The translations under genes and the position numbers were made by a program. Under the pieces are notes generated by a model. It ran no database searches. It saw only the letters and a list, made by a program, of their open reading frames with translations, and had not been told where the DNA came from. Shown here piece by piece: positions 54,284-64,000 of a stretch of DNA of 64,000 bases. Each line of letters starts with the position of its first letter. Within the stretch, counting starts at the first letter, position 1. Source of the DNA: Haloactinomyces albus (GTDB taxonomy: Bacteria > Actinomycetota > Actinomycetes > Mycobacteriales > Pseudonocardiaceae); NCBI RefSeq assembly GCF_031458135.1, contig NZ_JAVDXW010000001.1, positions 4,650,001 to 4,714,000 on the forward strand. Reading direction: 5' to 3'.

Positions 54284-55603
54284 ATGGCCAGTACGGAAAC
54301 GGGCGGGCAGGCCCGCCGAGAAGCGCGGCCATTGCGGGACGCCGATGATCTGGACCCGCTGCTGGAGCAGGTGGGGTCGTCCCGAGTGGTCCTGATCGGG
54401 GAGGCCACGCACGGAACCTCGGAGTTCTACCGCTGGCGTGCGGAACTCACCCGGCGCTTGATCGCCGAGAAGGGTTTCTCGTTCGTCGCGGTCGAAGGGG
54501 ACTGGCCGGACTGCCATACCGTGCACTGCAGCGTGGTCGGCGCGACCGGTGCACCGGAGGATCCACGCGAGGCGCTGGATGCCTTCTCCCGCTGGCCGAC
54601 GTGGATGTGGGCCAACGAGGAGGTCGTGGCATTCACGCGTTGGCTGCGTGCTCACAATCGGGGATTACCGCCGCAGCACCGGGTCGGCTTCCACGGCTTG
54701 GATGTTTACAGCCTGTGGGATTCGCTGCGTGCGGTGCTGGATTACTTGGCCGAGCACGAGCCGGAGCACCTGTCGACCGCTCGCGAAGCGCTGCGCTGTT
54801 TCGAGCCCTACGGGGAGAGCCCGCAGTCCTACGCGCTGGCGAGCCGGGTGGTGCCGGAGAGCTGCGAGTCGGAGGTCGTGGCGCTGCTGCGGGACATGCG
54901 GGCAGCCGATACCGGCCCGCAGTCCGGTGCCGGTGCCCTGGACGAGCGGTTCATCGCCGCGCAGAACGCGGAGGTCGTCGCAGGCGCGGAGCGCTACTAC
55001 CGGGCGATGGTTCGTGGTGGGGCCGAGTCGTGGAATGTCCGGGACAGCCACATGGTCGACACGCTGGACCGGCTGCTCGACCAGTACGGTGCGCGGTCCA
55101 AGGCCGTGGTGTGGGAGCACAACACCCACGTCGGTGATGCCAGGGCCACCGACATGGCCGCGGCCGGGATGGTCAATACCGGGCAGTTGGCGCGGGAACG
55201 CCATGCCGATGACGGGGTGCTGCTGGTCGGTTTCGCCACTCACCGGGGAAGCGTCATCGCATCGGACAACTGGGACGGGCCGGTCCGTAGGATGCCCGTG
55301 CCGCAGGCTCGCACCGGCAGCCTGGAAGCCCTGCTGCACGAGGCAGGTGGTGGCGAGGACGCCCTGTTCGTCTTCCCGCCCGGGCAGGAGAGCCGGAACG
55401 GGTGGTCGCAGGAGGTGCTCGATCATCGGGCGATCGGCGTGATTTTCCAACTGGACGTCGAGCGGCGAGGCAACTACGTACCCACCGTCCCGGGGCGCCG
55501 CTACGACGCGTTGCTGTACTGCGATCACACCACCGCACTGCATCCCCTGCACCCGGTCGAGCAGGCCGATACCGAGCCGGAGGCCTTCCCGAGCGGCGAC
55601 TGA
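54284..55603 (+). CDS. Erythromycin-esterase-family protein
   Basis: A 439-residue protein of the EreA/succinoglycan-biosynthesis-like family. Key residues: LIGEATHGTSEFY, FVAVEGDWPD, and WEHNTHVGDAR with the catalytic Glu/His pair. Many members in actinobacteria are not macrolide esterases, so resistance should not be assumed. ATG 54284 is chosen because the frame upstream lacks coding character; the 275 bases before it hold only promoter sequence I cannot resolve. Confidence 0.9.
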   Translation: MASTETGGQARREARPLRDADDLDPLLEQVGSSRVVLIGEATHGTSEFYRWRAELTRRLIAEKGFSFVAVEGDWPDCHTVHCSVVGATGAPEDPREALDAFSRWPTWMWANEEVVAFTRWLRAHNRGLPPQHRVGFHGLDVYSLWDSLRAVLDYLAEHEPEHLSTAREALRCFEPYGESPQSYALASRVVPESCESEVVALLRDMRAADTGPQSGAGALDERFIAAQNAEVVAGAERYYRAMVRGGAESWNVRDSHMVDTLDRLLDQYGARSKAVVWEHNTHVGDARATDMAAAGMVNTGQLARERHADDGVLLVGFATHRGSVIASDNWDGPVRRMPVPQARTGSLEALLHEAGGGEDALFVFPPGQESRNGWSQEVLDHRAIGVIFQLDVERRGNYVPTVPGRRYDALLYCDHTTALHPLHPVEQADTEPEAFPSGD

Positions 55604-55694
55604 ACACCACCGCAGTCGGGGAAGGCTCGCGCGACCGGCAGGCCGGGGCGACTGCCGAGTGTGCGAGCGGTGTGTACCCGGGTAGTCCGGGAGC

Positions 55695-56597
55695 ATGAAG
55701 CTCGGCCTGCTCACCGCGTCCCTGCCCGAGGAGAGCCTCACCGACCTTCTCCGGCGAGCCGAAACCGTCGGGTTCGAGGCGCTCGAGGTGGCCACGTGGC
55801 CACCGGGCAGCGGCGCGCCGAGCCATCTCGACGTCACGCACCTCACCGAGGGCGACACCGAGTGGATGCGCTCGCACTTCGCCCGGCACGACTGCACGCT
55901 GTCCGCACTGGCCTACTACGACAACCCGCTGCACCCGGACCCGGGCGAGCGGGAACGGGTCCGCAGACATCTGGAGGCCTGCATCGACGCCGCGGGCAGG
56001 CTCGGCGGTGCCCCGGTGGGCACGTTCATCGGTCGGGATCCGGGTAAGACCGTCGCGGAGAACCTCGCCGAGGCGGAGGAGATCTTCCCTCCGCTCGTGG
56101 AGCGGGCAGGCGAGCAGGGTATCCGGCTCATGGTGGAGAACTGCCCGAAGCAGGACTGGCACCCCGACGGCCATCCCGGCAACCTCGCCTACGCCCCCGA
56201 ACTGTGGGAGCGGCTGTTCGACCTCGGCCTGTACCTCAACTACGACCCCTCGCACCTGCTGGGTCTGGGAATCGACCCCGTGGCGGCGCTGCGTCCCTAC
56301 ATCGATCGGGTCGCGCACGTGCAGGCCAAAGACGCCGAGGTGTTCCCGCAGCGGCGCTGCCGCTACGGCTACCCGGGGCCGGTGCTCGACCGGGAAGGGG
56401 CGGGATGGTGGCGTTACCGAGCGCCGGGGCTCGGCGAGGTCGACTGGCGGAGCCTGGTCGATGCTCTCTACGAGGGTGGCTACGACGGGGTGGTCTCCGT
56501 CGAACTCGAGGACCCGATCTGGACCGGCACGGTCGAGAACGTGCAGGCGGGCCTGGAGGTCGCCTACCGGACTCTGCGGCCGCTCGTCGTGGCCTGA
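55695..56597 (+). CDS. Sugar phosphate isomerase/epimerase-like TIM barrel
   Basis: A 300-residue AP-endonuclease-2-like TIM barrel. The metal ligands are suggested by LMVENCP (Glu), YDPSHLLGLG (Asp/His), HVQAKDAEV (His/Asp) and VVSVELEDP (Glu). The family isomerises sugars or inositol derivatives. A perfect TACCCGGGTA lies just upstream (55675-55684). The gene ends in the 46-bp palindrome at 56665. Confidence 0.92.
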   Translation: MKLGLLTASLPEESLTDLLRRAETVGFEALEVATWPPGSGAPSHLDVTHLTEGDTEWMRSHFARHDCTLSALAYYDNPLHPDPGERERVRRHLEACIDAAGRLGGAPVGTFIGRDPGKTVAENLAEAEEIFPPLVERAGEQGIRLMVENCPKQDWHPDGHPGNLAYAPELWERLFDLGLYLNYDPSHLLGLGIDPVAALRPYIDRVAHVQAKDAEVFPQRRCRYGYPGPVLDREGAGWWRYRAPGLGEVDWRSLVDALYEGGYDGVVSVELEDPIWTGTVENVQAGLEVAYRTLRPLVVA

Positions 56598-56664
56598 GCC
56601 GTGGCACGGGCCACGACGCTTCCGGCCGCTGCCCACGCGGCGCTGTCCGGGCGTTCCCGCTCCG

Positions 56665-56710
56665 GGCCGGGTTTTTTGCAGTTTCGCGCGAAACTGCAAA
56701 AAACCCGGCC
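56665..56710. terminator. 46-bp perfect palindrome between convergent genes
   Basis: Each half is 23 bases, GGCCGGGTTTTTTGCAG then TTTCGC, with no mismatch. It lies between the stops at 56597 and 56755 and includes T6/A6 tracts in the right place for termination in both directions. This is the strongest terminator candidate in the window. Confidence 0.88.
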
Positions 56711-56754
56711 GCGCCGCGTGGGAGCTTGCCCGTGAAAGCGGTATGCGGTAGGGA

Positions 56755-57423
56755 TCACCGCTCGTAGAGTCCGACGATGTTGCCCCGGGCCAGTTCGGAA
56801 CCCGACAGCGCTTGGCGCAGGTCATCCGGGGTGGATTCCTCGCCGAGCTTCAACGGTTGATCGGCGGCGTAGATCCGGAAAAAGTAGCGGTGTGCCTCGT
56901 CGCCGACCGGTGGGTGCGGTCCGCCCCAGCCGACTTCCCCGAATCCGTTGCGGGATCGTATTGCCCCCTCGGGAGCCTGGCCCTCGGCCAGCCCGGTGGT
57001 TTCCGGTGGGATCCGCGACATCAGCCAGTGCACGAAGGTGCCGCCCGGCGCATCCGGATCCTCACACAGCAGGGCGATCTCTCTGGTCCCGTCGGGAATC
57101 CCTTCCCAAACCAACGCCGGCGAGACGTTGTCGCCGTCCCGGCTGCATCGCAGTGGTAGCAGGGTGTGGTCGTTGAATGTGCTGCTGCGCAGCTGGATTC
57201 CCCCGCCTTCGATGTCTCTTTCCACGCCTTGAGCACCGGGTTCACCGGGGTGACTTCTTCCTGCCGGTTCTCCTGTCCGGGGATCGGTCGGCAGGGGATT
57301 GTCCCGGTGGAGTTGTTCGCTGGCCGCCTCGTCCGCGCGCTGGTCGGGCACACCGTGCTTTTCGTAGTCGTTGCGCAAGCGTGCCCGCTTGATGTCGTAC
57401 TTGTGGCTGCCGGGTTCCGGCAT
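56755..57423 (-). CDS. PEBP (YbhB/YbcL) family protein with extra N-terminal region
   Basis: A 222-residue protein. The first ~75 residues are polar and charged (KYDIKRARLRNDYEKHG and a Pro/Gly/Glu stretch), not part of the fold. The PEBP domain follows: GDNVSPALVWEG, LLCEDPDAPGGTFVHWLM, and GWGGPHPPVGDEAHRYFF, with the ligand-pocket Asp and His. ATG 57423 follows GAGGTGG. Function is unknown beyond possible ligand or kinase binding. Confidence 0.92.
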   Translation of the reverse strand: MPEPGSHKYDIKRARLRNDYEKHGVPDQRADEAASEQLHRDNPLPTDPRTGEPAGRSHPGEPGAQGVERDIEGGGIQLRSSTFNDHTLLPLRCSRDGDNVSPALVWEGIPDGTREIALLCEDPDAPGGTFVHWLMSRIPPETTGLAEGQAPEGAIRSRNGFGEVGWGGPHPPVGDEAHRYFFRIYAADQPLKLGEESTPDDLRQALSGSELARGNIVGLYER

Positions 57424-57480
57424 CGATACCACCTCATCTCGGGATGGCTTGCATCGTTGACGCGAGTCCGTCCGGACTTA

Positions 57481-57504
57481 TCGGTTAACCGAGGTGGTGA
57501 CCTC
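57481..57504. promoter_or_regulatory. Palindromes upstream of the PEBP gene
   Basis: TCGGTTAACCGA (57481-57492) is a perfect 12-bp palindrome. GAGGT (57491-57495) and ACCTC (57500-57504) form a short hairpin beside it. It may be an operator for the PEBP gene or part of the terminator of the reductase gene that ends at 57527. Confidence 0.4.
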
Positions 57505-57526
57505 CGAAACGTGCCGGAGGGTGGTC

Positions 57527-58435
<909 letters not shown>

Positions 58436-58621
58436 GGGCTGCTCCTTGGGTCTCTTTTGTGCCTCCGCTCGAAAGACATACCCAGAGTGGAGCGCTCTCA
58501 CAGTTGCGCTGGGTACGACCAGTGCGGCCGGCAGTGTGATCCGATCCGGCAGCACACCGCCCCGCACGGCCGGCGTCTCGTTCTTTGCGCGATGCCGTGG
58601 TTGGAGGGCTACTGTGTGTTC

Positions 58622-59863
58622 ATGGCAACGCGCGGTTCGGCCGTGGTCAACGAGATGCCATGGCAGACGATTTTGGAGCAGGCTGCGGGACCGGTGGTGG
58701 TGCTCGACTTGCAGGCTCGCGTTATCTATGTGAACCCGGCGCTATGCCAACTGCTCGGCCGTGACGCAACGTACCTGCTCGATCACCCTCCCCGCGACAC
58801 CACGCACTCCGAGGACCTGGTGCTCGATCGCGATGTCATCGACACGGTGATTGCGGAGGGGAAGGACACCTTCGAGGTGGAGAAAAGGTTGCTGCGATCC
58901 GACGGCAGCAAGGTCTGGACACTCATCGACAGCTCCCTCATCAGGGATTCCGATGGCAAACCTCTCTTTTTCCTGTCGCAGATCCACGACATCAGCGCCC
59001 GCCGTGAGGCCGAGCTGCTCTGGCATCGAACGCTGGCCAATGCTCCGATCGGCATGGCTCTGGTTGATCTGAACGGGTATTGGACGGAGGTCAACGACAA
59101 GTTGTGCGAACTGGTCGGCTACAGCCGAGACGAATTGCTGACCATGCACTTCACCGATCTGACCTACCCCTATGAGAGCAAGCAGGGACTGGCCGATTTC
59201 GCCGACCTGATAGAAGGCCGTTACGACACCGTCAGCTTGGAGAAGCGTTACCGCCACAAGGATGGGCATCCCATCTGGATGTTGATTCGTGCCAGCGTGG
59301 TGCCCGGTGCCGACGAGCAACCGGCGTACCTGGTCAGCCAGTACGAGACCATCGGCGGCGAGTGGATGCGGGACAGTCACCTGGCACACATGGCCTTGCA
59401 CGATCCATTGACCGGTCTGGCCAATCGTGCCCTGCTTCTCGATCGGCTCGGCAAGGAGCACACGAAACTCTCCGAGGGTGAAGATCTGCTGGCGGTGGTG
59501 CTGGCCGACCTCGACGAGCTCAAACCGGTCAACGACCGGTTTGGCCACACGGTGGGTGATCAGCTCTTGACCACCGCAGCGCATCGACTCCTGGACGTGG
59601 TGCGTCCCGACGACACCGTGGCCCGCTTCGGTGGTGACGAATTCGTCGTGCTTGCCCGAATCACGGACCTTCCCACGGCGGAGGCACTTCGTGGCCGGGT
59701 CGAGGAATGCCTGAACACCGATGTCGTCGCCGCCGGACACCATCTCAACCTGAGCGCCAGCGTGGGACTTGCCACCACGCGGGACCCGGAAACCTCGACC
59801 GATGCCTTGCTGCACCGTGCCGATCGCGACATGTACCGGCACAAGGCACGCAGCCACCGATGA
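58622..59863 (+). CDS. PAS-PAS-GGDEF diguanylate cyclase
   Basis: A 413-residue soluble protein: PAS 1 at ~14-125 (VVVLDLQARVIYVNPALCQLLG), PAS 2 at ~135-250 (MALVDLNGYWTEVNDKLCELVG), GGDEF at ~260-410. The active site reads RFGGDEFVVL, and the RPDD sequence five residues before it fits the inhibitory I-site (RxxD). It is therefore a likely active, product-inhibited cyclase. ATG 58622 has no strong Shine-Dalgarno. Confidence 0.92.
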   Translation: MATRGSAVVNEMPWQTILEQAAGPVVVLDLQARVIYVNPALCQLLGRDATYLLDHPPRDTTHSEDLVLDRDVIDTVIAEGKDTFEVEKRLLRSDGSKVWTLIDSSLIRDSDGKPLFFLSQIHDISARREAELLWHRTLANAPIGMALVDLNGYWTEVNDKLCELVGYSRDELLTMHFTDLTYPYESKQGLADFADLIEGRYDTVSLEKRYRHKDGHPIWMLIRASVVPGADEQPAYLVSQYETIGGEWMRDSHLAHMALHDPLTGLANRALLLDRLGKEHTKLSEGEDLLAVVLADLDELKPVNDRFGHTVGDQLLTTAAHRLLDVVRPDDTVARFGGDEFVVLARITDLPTAEALRGRVEECLNTDVVAAGHHLNLSASVGLATTRDPETSTDALLHRADRDMYRHKARSHR

Positions 59864-60129
59864 CCACGGCACCAGCGCCGATTTCCTTCGAAGGGCTTGG
59901 CACGATCAGGTGCGCCGATTCGTTCTTCGGTGCCGAATCGTGTCCGATGTGCGTGCATACAGTCACCTACTGCAGTAACAGAGAGTTAGATCTGTCACCT
60001 GTTCGAGCTAACGATCAGGAATGCGGGGTTCAATTTCTGTCAGCAGTCGGAGCCCTCGGGTCTCCGGCGCTTCCCTCTCGAAGGGACGGCCACCGTGGCC
60101 GCTCAGCTGCAGGAAGTGAACGAGTCAAA

Positions 60130-60411
60130 ATGTCTTTCGACGACGTGCGTGCCGCCCTGACCAGTCTCTCCGATACGGAGCGGCGGATCGCGGAAGGTGT
60201 GCTGTTCGGCAGCGCCACCCGCAACACCGAGATCGGAAATCCCCGGCTGGCGAAGTTCTGGCACGCGCTGGCCGTGGCCTCCGTCGAGGAGCGTGACCGG
60301 CGCCGCGAGCTCGAAGAGCACGCCCGCTCCGTATTCGACGATGAGTCGTTCGACGCGCTCATCGCCGAGCTGGAAGAGGAAATCACCGAGTCTCCCGAAG
60401 ACCCGCATTAG
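60130..60411 (+). CDS. Small helical protein, family unknown
   Basis: A 93-residue, highly charged helical protein (ALTSLSDTERRIAEGVLF, then ERDRRRELEEHARSVFDD). No motif recognised. ATG 60130 follows GAACGAGTC, a weak ribosome site. The frame stays open upstream to 59707 but that part overlaps the cyclase gene and lacks coding character. The 266 bases before the ATG are AT-richer near 59960-60000 and probably contain its promoter. Confidence 0.65.
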   Translation: MSFDDVRAALTSLSDTERRIAEGVLFGSATRNTEIGNPRLAKFWHALAVASVEERDRRRELEEHARSVFDDESFDALIAELEEEITESPEDPH

Positions 60412-60610
60412 GATTCGTGTCGTAGGCCGGTGTAGGTGGTTGCTGAATCAGCCACGACCCGAACACGCCGGAAAGGCACTATCGGCCGTGCACCGCGCCG
60501 CACAACTGCCGGTGTGCGGCGGACGAGTACCTCCCGGCAGGAGCCGGGAAAGGAGACGGATACTCACGGTCGACACGGCCACACCACCGTTGAGCCTCTC
60601 CGGCCCGGCC

Positions 60611-61105
60611 ATGCTCGCCCTGGTCGGACCACCCGGCTCGGGAAAATCCACCATCGCGGCGACCTACGCCGCGCACCTGGGCGAGCACACCCGCGTGCTG
60701 AGCCTGGACGCCTACCGGGCGCGCCTGTCCAAGTGGGGCGAGGAGGCCGACCAGGCGGTCACGCCGCGTGCGATCGGCGCACTGCACGCCGACCTGGCGG
60801 ACCATCTCGACGCGGGACGGTCGGTCATCGTCGACGCCACCAATGCCCGCGCCAAGGACCGCAAGAAACTGCTGCGTATCGCGCGGGAACACGCGGCGGC
60901 CACGGCTGCGGTACTGGTGCTGCCGCCGCTACCGGTGTGCCAGGAGCGCAACGCTCACCGTGATGCGACCGTCGGCGCCTGTGGCTACGCGCGGCAAGTA
61001 CCCGCCTTGGTCGTCGCCTCCATGCATGCGGCCATCACGGTGAACCGGCCGCTGGGCAGTGAGGACTGGGACATGGTCACCGAGGTATCGCCGGGCCGCC
61101 GGTGA
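60611..61105 (+). CDS. P-loop kinase (AAA_33/PseT-like)
   Basis: A 164-residue nucleotide-binding protein: Walker A GPPGSGKST right at the N-terminus, VLSLDAYRARL after the first strand, VIVDATNARAKDRKKLL (Walker-B region with DATN), and a lid with Arg residues. This matches small polynucleotide-kinase-like ATPases. The start is uncertain: AAAGGAG at 60549-60555 points to a start near 60562-60570, where only ATA or GTC exist; ATG 60611 and TTG 60590 are the plausible codons. Confidence 0.82.
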   Translation: MLALVGPPGSGKSTIAATYAAHLGEHTRVLSLDAYRARLSKWGEEADQAVTPRAIGALHADLADHLDAGRSVIVDATNARAKDRKKLLRIAREHAAATAAVLVLPPLPVCQERNAHRDATVGACGYARQVPALVVASMHAAITVNRPLGSEDWDMVTEVSPGRR

Positions 61106-61120
61106 CCAGCACTGCGCGGT

Positions 61121-62320
61121 TCACGGGCACAACTTCGCGACGCCGGTCAGCAGCCGGTCGACGTCCTCGTCATCGGTGTAGGGCGCGAGGCCGGCTCGCA
61201 CAGCTCCGGTATTCCCCAGCCCCATCCAGCGGGATGCCTCGAGTGCGTAGAAACTCCCGGCAGGAGCATTGATTCCCTGCTCGGCGAGCCGCTCGTGGAC
61301 CTCCTGGGGAGACCGGCCGGCCACGGAGAACAGCGCCAGGGGCGTGCGGTGTGCCGGACTGCCGTGCAGCGTGACGCCGTTGAGCCCGGCCAGCCCGTCG
61401 AGGAGTCGGCCCAGGAGCCGGTCCTCGTGTTCCTCGACGGCGTTCATCGACGTGAGCACGCGTGTGCGGCGGTCGCCGTCGGTCGGCACCAGATCGGCGA
61501 TGACATCGACGGCGGCGCGTGTTCCTGCCAGCAGCTCGTAGGGCAGTGTGCCGAGTTCGAAGCGTTCGGGCACCGCATCGGTCGAGGGCAGCAGTTTGTC
61601 GGGAAAGACATTCTCCAGCAGTGCCGGTGCCGCGACGCTGACGCCCAGGTGGGGCCCGAAGAACTTGTACGGAGAGCAGACATAGATATCGGCGCCCAAG
61701 GCCTCGACATCCACCGGAGCGTGCGGCGTGAGATGGACACCATCGACGTGGACCAGCGCGCCCACCTCGTGCGCGGCGTGCGCGATCCCCGCGATGTCGG
61801 GCCTGGTCCCCAGCAGATTCGACGCGGCGGTGACGGCAACGGCCCGGGTGCGTCTCGACAGCAGGGCGGTGACGGCCTCCACCGGCAGATCACCGGTGTC
61901 GGAGTCCGGCTCCGCCCAGCGCACGGTCGCGCCTGCTGCGTGTGCAGCATGCACCCACGGCCGGATATTGGCGTCGTGGTCGAGTCCGGTGACGATGACC
62001 TCATCTCCGGGCGCCCACTGCTTGGCCAGCGCTCGAGCCATGTCGAAAGTCAGCTGCGTCGCCGAGCGGCCGAAAACGACGCCTGCGGGAGAGCAGCCCA
62101 GCAGATCGGCCACCGCCTGCCGTGCCTCGACCACGGTGGCCTCGGCTCGTTGCTCCGCGGCCGTGACCGTGCCGCGGTTGGCGATGCCCGCACACATCGT
62201 GTCGGCCACCGCCTGCGCGACCTCGGCAGGCACCTGAGAGCCTCCGGGGCCGTCGAAATACGCCACACCGCGTGCGAGGGCGGGAAAACGAGAGCGGATC
62301 CGGGCGGTGTCGAAGTCCAT
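61121..62320 (-). CDS. Class V PLP-dependent aminotransferase, cysteine-desulfurase-like
   Basis: A 399-residue PLP enzyme. The lysine for PLP is in CSPYKFFGPH; other motifs are GRSATQLTFDMAR, TGLDHDANIRPW and HVDGVHLTPH. The sequence is closest in style to the cysteine desulfurase-like VC1184 subgroup, whose real substrates vary. ATG 62320. It is divergent from the glutamate-cysteine-ligase-like gene, with 158 bases between. Confidence 0.92.
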   Translation of the reverse strand: MDFDTARIRSRFPALARGVAYFDGPGGSQVPAEVAQAVADTMCAGIANRGTVTAAEQRAEATVVEARQAVADLLGCSPAGVVFGRSATQLTFDMARALAKQWAPGDEVIVTGLDHDANIRPWVHAAHAAGATVRWAEPDSDTGDLPVEAVTALLSRRTRAVAVTAASNLLGTRPDIAGIAHAAHEVGALVHVDGVHLTPHAPVDVEALGADIYVCSPYKFFGPHLGVSVAAPALLENVFPDKLLPSTDAVPERFELGTLPYELLAGTRAAVDVIADLVPTDGDRRTRVLTSMNAVEEHEDRLLGRLLDGLAGLNGVTLHGSPAHRTPLALFSVAGRSPQEVHERLAEQGINAPAGSFYALEASRWMGLGNTGAVRAGLAPYTDDEDVDRLLTGVAKLCP

Positions 62321-62478
62321 GACCGCATCCTGCCAGGTAGGAACGGGCGTCAAGAATGGCCCGGAACCCGCTGGAGTGATTGCCTTCGCCTGCGCACGGG
62401 TAAGACGGAGGTGCACGCCCGTACGTCGCCGTTTCGCTCGGTCCAGTACCGAGTGTGGCCATCAACGGAGAGAGGCGA

Positions 62479-63648
62479 ATGAGTCGTCCCGACGCAGGCC
62501 ACCGGACCGAAAACGGGCAGCACACCATTCTCACCCTGGGGGTCGAGGAAGAGTTTCTGCTCCTGGACTCCGAGAGCCTGCAACCCACGGGAGAAGGGGG
62601 CGCTGTTTCGCGCATCCGGCGCAGGCAGGAGGAGGGGGAGGTGCAGTTCGAGCTCACTCCCTCCCAGATCGAGACCTCCAGTTCGGTGTGCCACGACCTG
62701 GAGGAACTGCGCCGGAAATTGGCGTACCTGCGCACGGACCTGGCCGCTGCCGCTGTGCAGCGTGGTCGCAGGTTGGCTGCGATAGCCGCGCCGCCGACCG
62801 GTCAGGCGGGGCCACCTCCGGTGACCGACACCCCGCGGTACCGCCGGATGTACGAAAGTTACGGGGCCCTCGTCGAGGACCAGGGCGTCTGCGCCTGTCA
62901 CGTGCACGTCGGCACGCTCGATCTGGAGTCCGCGCTGCTGGTGAGCAACCACCTGCGCCCGTGGCTGCCTGCTCTCCTGCTGGTCACCACCAACTCGCCG
63001 TTCTTCCGCAATGCCGACACCGGCTACGCGAGCTGGCGGACCGCCCTGTGGTCGCGCCTACCCACCGCGTGCCCACCCCCGTATTTCACCTCGGTCGAAC
63101 ATTACCGCGCCCTCGTCGACATCCTGCAGGATTCGGGCATGGTGCTGGATCTCGGCATGCTCTACTGGTACGTGCGGCCGTCCGAACACATGCCGACCCT
63201 GGAAGTGCGGATCGCCGACGCCGCCGCCACCGCGGACGAGGCGGTCCTGCTCGCCGGACTCGTGCGGGCTCTGACGGTCATCGCGCTGCGGGACATAGCA
63301 CGTGGCAGAGCCGCCGAGCCGATCGACGAACAGATGCTGCAGGCGTCCTGCTGGCGTGCCGCGCGGGACGGGCTCGAGGGATCGAGTCTCGATGTGCTGA
63401 CGGGACAAGTGATTCCCTCCTGGGAGCTGCTCGACGGGCTGGTGCGGCACGTGCGCCCGGGACTGGAGGAACTCGGTGACCTTCACCTGATCACCCGACT
63501 GTTACGAATCCTGCGTGCAAGGGGCAGCGGTGCGAGTCGGCAGCGCGCGGTGTTCCGGCGCCATCGCGATATCGATGAGGTCGTCGAGCATGTGCTGACC
63601 GAGACGATGCGGGACACCACTGCGAAGCGGGCCAAGCCGTCGACGTGA
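62479..63648 (+). CDS. Glutamate-cysteine ligase family enzyme (YbdK-like)
   Basis: A 389-residue GCS2-type carboxylate-amine ligase. The hallmark LGVEEEFLLLD is near residue 20; VHVGT, LLLVTTNSPFF and LEVRIADAAATADEAVLLA follow. Such enzymes join glutamate to an amine with ATP. Actinobacteria make mycothiol rather than glutathione, so a true glutathione role is unlikely. ATG 62479 follows GGAGAG. It is divergent from the PLP-enzyme gene. Confidence 0.93.
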   Translation: MSRPDAGHRTENGQHTILTLGVEEEFLLLDSESLQPTGEGGAVSRIRRRQEEGEVQFELTPSQIETSSSVCHDLEELRRKLAYLRTDLAAAAVQRGRRLAAIAAPPTGQAGPPPVTDTPRYRRMYESYGALVEDQGVCACHVHVGTLDLESALLVSNHLRPWLPALLLVTTNSPFFRNADTGYASWRTALWSRLPTACPPPYFTSVEHYRALVDILQDSGMVLDLGMLYWYVRPSEHMPTLEVRIADAAATADEAVLLAGLVRALTVIALRDIARGRAAEPIDEQMLQASCWRAARDGLEGSSLDVLTGQVIPSWELLDGLVRHVRPGLEELGDLHLITRLLRILRARGSGASRQRAVFRRHRDIDEVVEHVLTETMRDTTAKRAKPST

Positions 63649-63691
63649 TCCGCTGGGGTGTACCGAGCCGTGCTGTTGGATTGCTCCTTGT

Positions 63692-64000
63692 TCACGGCCC
63701 GCTGCTGGGATGGCCTGCGCCATGCGTGGCCAGGAGTTCCAGCAGCGCCGGGTCATCGGCGGAGAGCTCCTCGGGAGACTCGGCGTGGCCACTGCGGTCA
63801 CCTGCGGCCAGTACGCTCAGCCAGGCAGCCACGGTATCCGGGGCCGGAACCACGCCCGCGGAGTCGGCCTCACGAGTGACCCGATACGCACGGTTGCCGT
63901 CCTCGGTATCCAGATACCACCCCACCGTGGGTGTCCACCCGACGGTGAGTTCCGGCTGTACGACCAATCGCACCGAGATCCGCCCGCCGTCGTCGGCCAC
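63692..64000 (-). CDS. Unknown small protein, possibly cut by the window edge
   Basis: At least 102 residues, opening with ISVRLVVQPELTVGWTPTVGWYLD and ending in an acidic helical tail. A GTG stands exactly at the edge, so it may be the start or an internal Val. No family recognised. It converges on the ligase gene. Confidence 0.6.
   Translation of the reverse strand: MADDGGRISVRLVVQPELTVGWTPTVGWYLDTEDGNRAYRVTREADSAGVVPAPDTVAAWLSVLAAGDRSGHAESPEELSADDPALLELLATHGAGHPSSGP

Noticed and set aside
54284-55603. Macrolide resistance gene
   Set aside because: The family match is clear, but most chromosomal actinobacterial members are not known to act on macrolides, and no resistance context is present.
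55254-56825. 523-codon minus-strand frame
   Set aside because: Crosses the convergent terminator palindrome and lies antisense to the TIM-barrel and esterase-family genes.

Overview
The window looks like chromosomal DNA from a high-GC actinomycete. Third codon positions are strongly G/C, GTG starts are frequent, long antisense shadow ORFs are common, and several genes look leaderless. The gene content (Ser/Thr kinase, DUF4190 and DUF4352 proteins, mycobacterial-type GGDEF/EAL proteins) suits Pseudonocardiales, but the species cannot be fixed from the sequence alone. I found no rRNA, tRNA, CRISPR array or intact insertion sequence.

Bases 1-20400 form a dense defence island. On the minus strand is a zinc-hook, Rad50/RloC-like ATPase translationally coupled to a 129-residue protein with an R-x4-H motif of HEPN type. 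Downstream of it lie a DUF4190 membrane protein, a ~1050-residue protein of unknown fold, and the start of a DEAD/DEAH helicase; the last pair recalls Druantia type III. A DUF4352 protein separates this from a plus-strand type I restriction-modification locus: a degenerate N6-methylase-like protein, HsdM, HsdS, a SNF2 helicase, an Mrr-type nuclease and HsdR. HsdS is visibly less GC-rich than its neighbours.

Bases 20600-30000 are ordinary accessory metabolism and regulation: amidase, Ser/Thr kinase, NmrA-like protein, a divergent EamA/MarR pair with palindromic operators, DUF488, DUF4185, and a MerR-controlled three-gene operon with a textbook long-spacer promoter.

Bases 30100-37600 are a second defence patch. 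A degraded copy of the regulatory region in front of the type I locus is followed by the remains of a HigB/HigA-like toxin-antitoxin pair, then a 2048-residue DUF4011-helicase-Vsr-like-DUF3320 protein resembling the single-gene system called Hhe.

Bases 37700-64000 are mixed: a DEDDh exonuclease with a BRCT domain, a PAS-GGDEF-EAL protein divergent from a receiver protein and a double-domain KaiC-like ATPase, an aldehyde dehydrogenase, a macro-domain hydrolase, two CapA-like proteins, a LysR/YeiH-type pair, two aldo/keto reductases, an erythromycin-esterase-family protein, a PEBP protein, a PAS-GGDEF cyclase, a P-loop kinase, a class V aminotransferase and a glutamate-cysteine-ligase-family enzyme. 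Several convergent gene ends carry strong palindromes, the best being a perfect 46-bp one at 56665.
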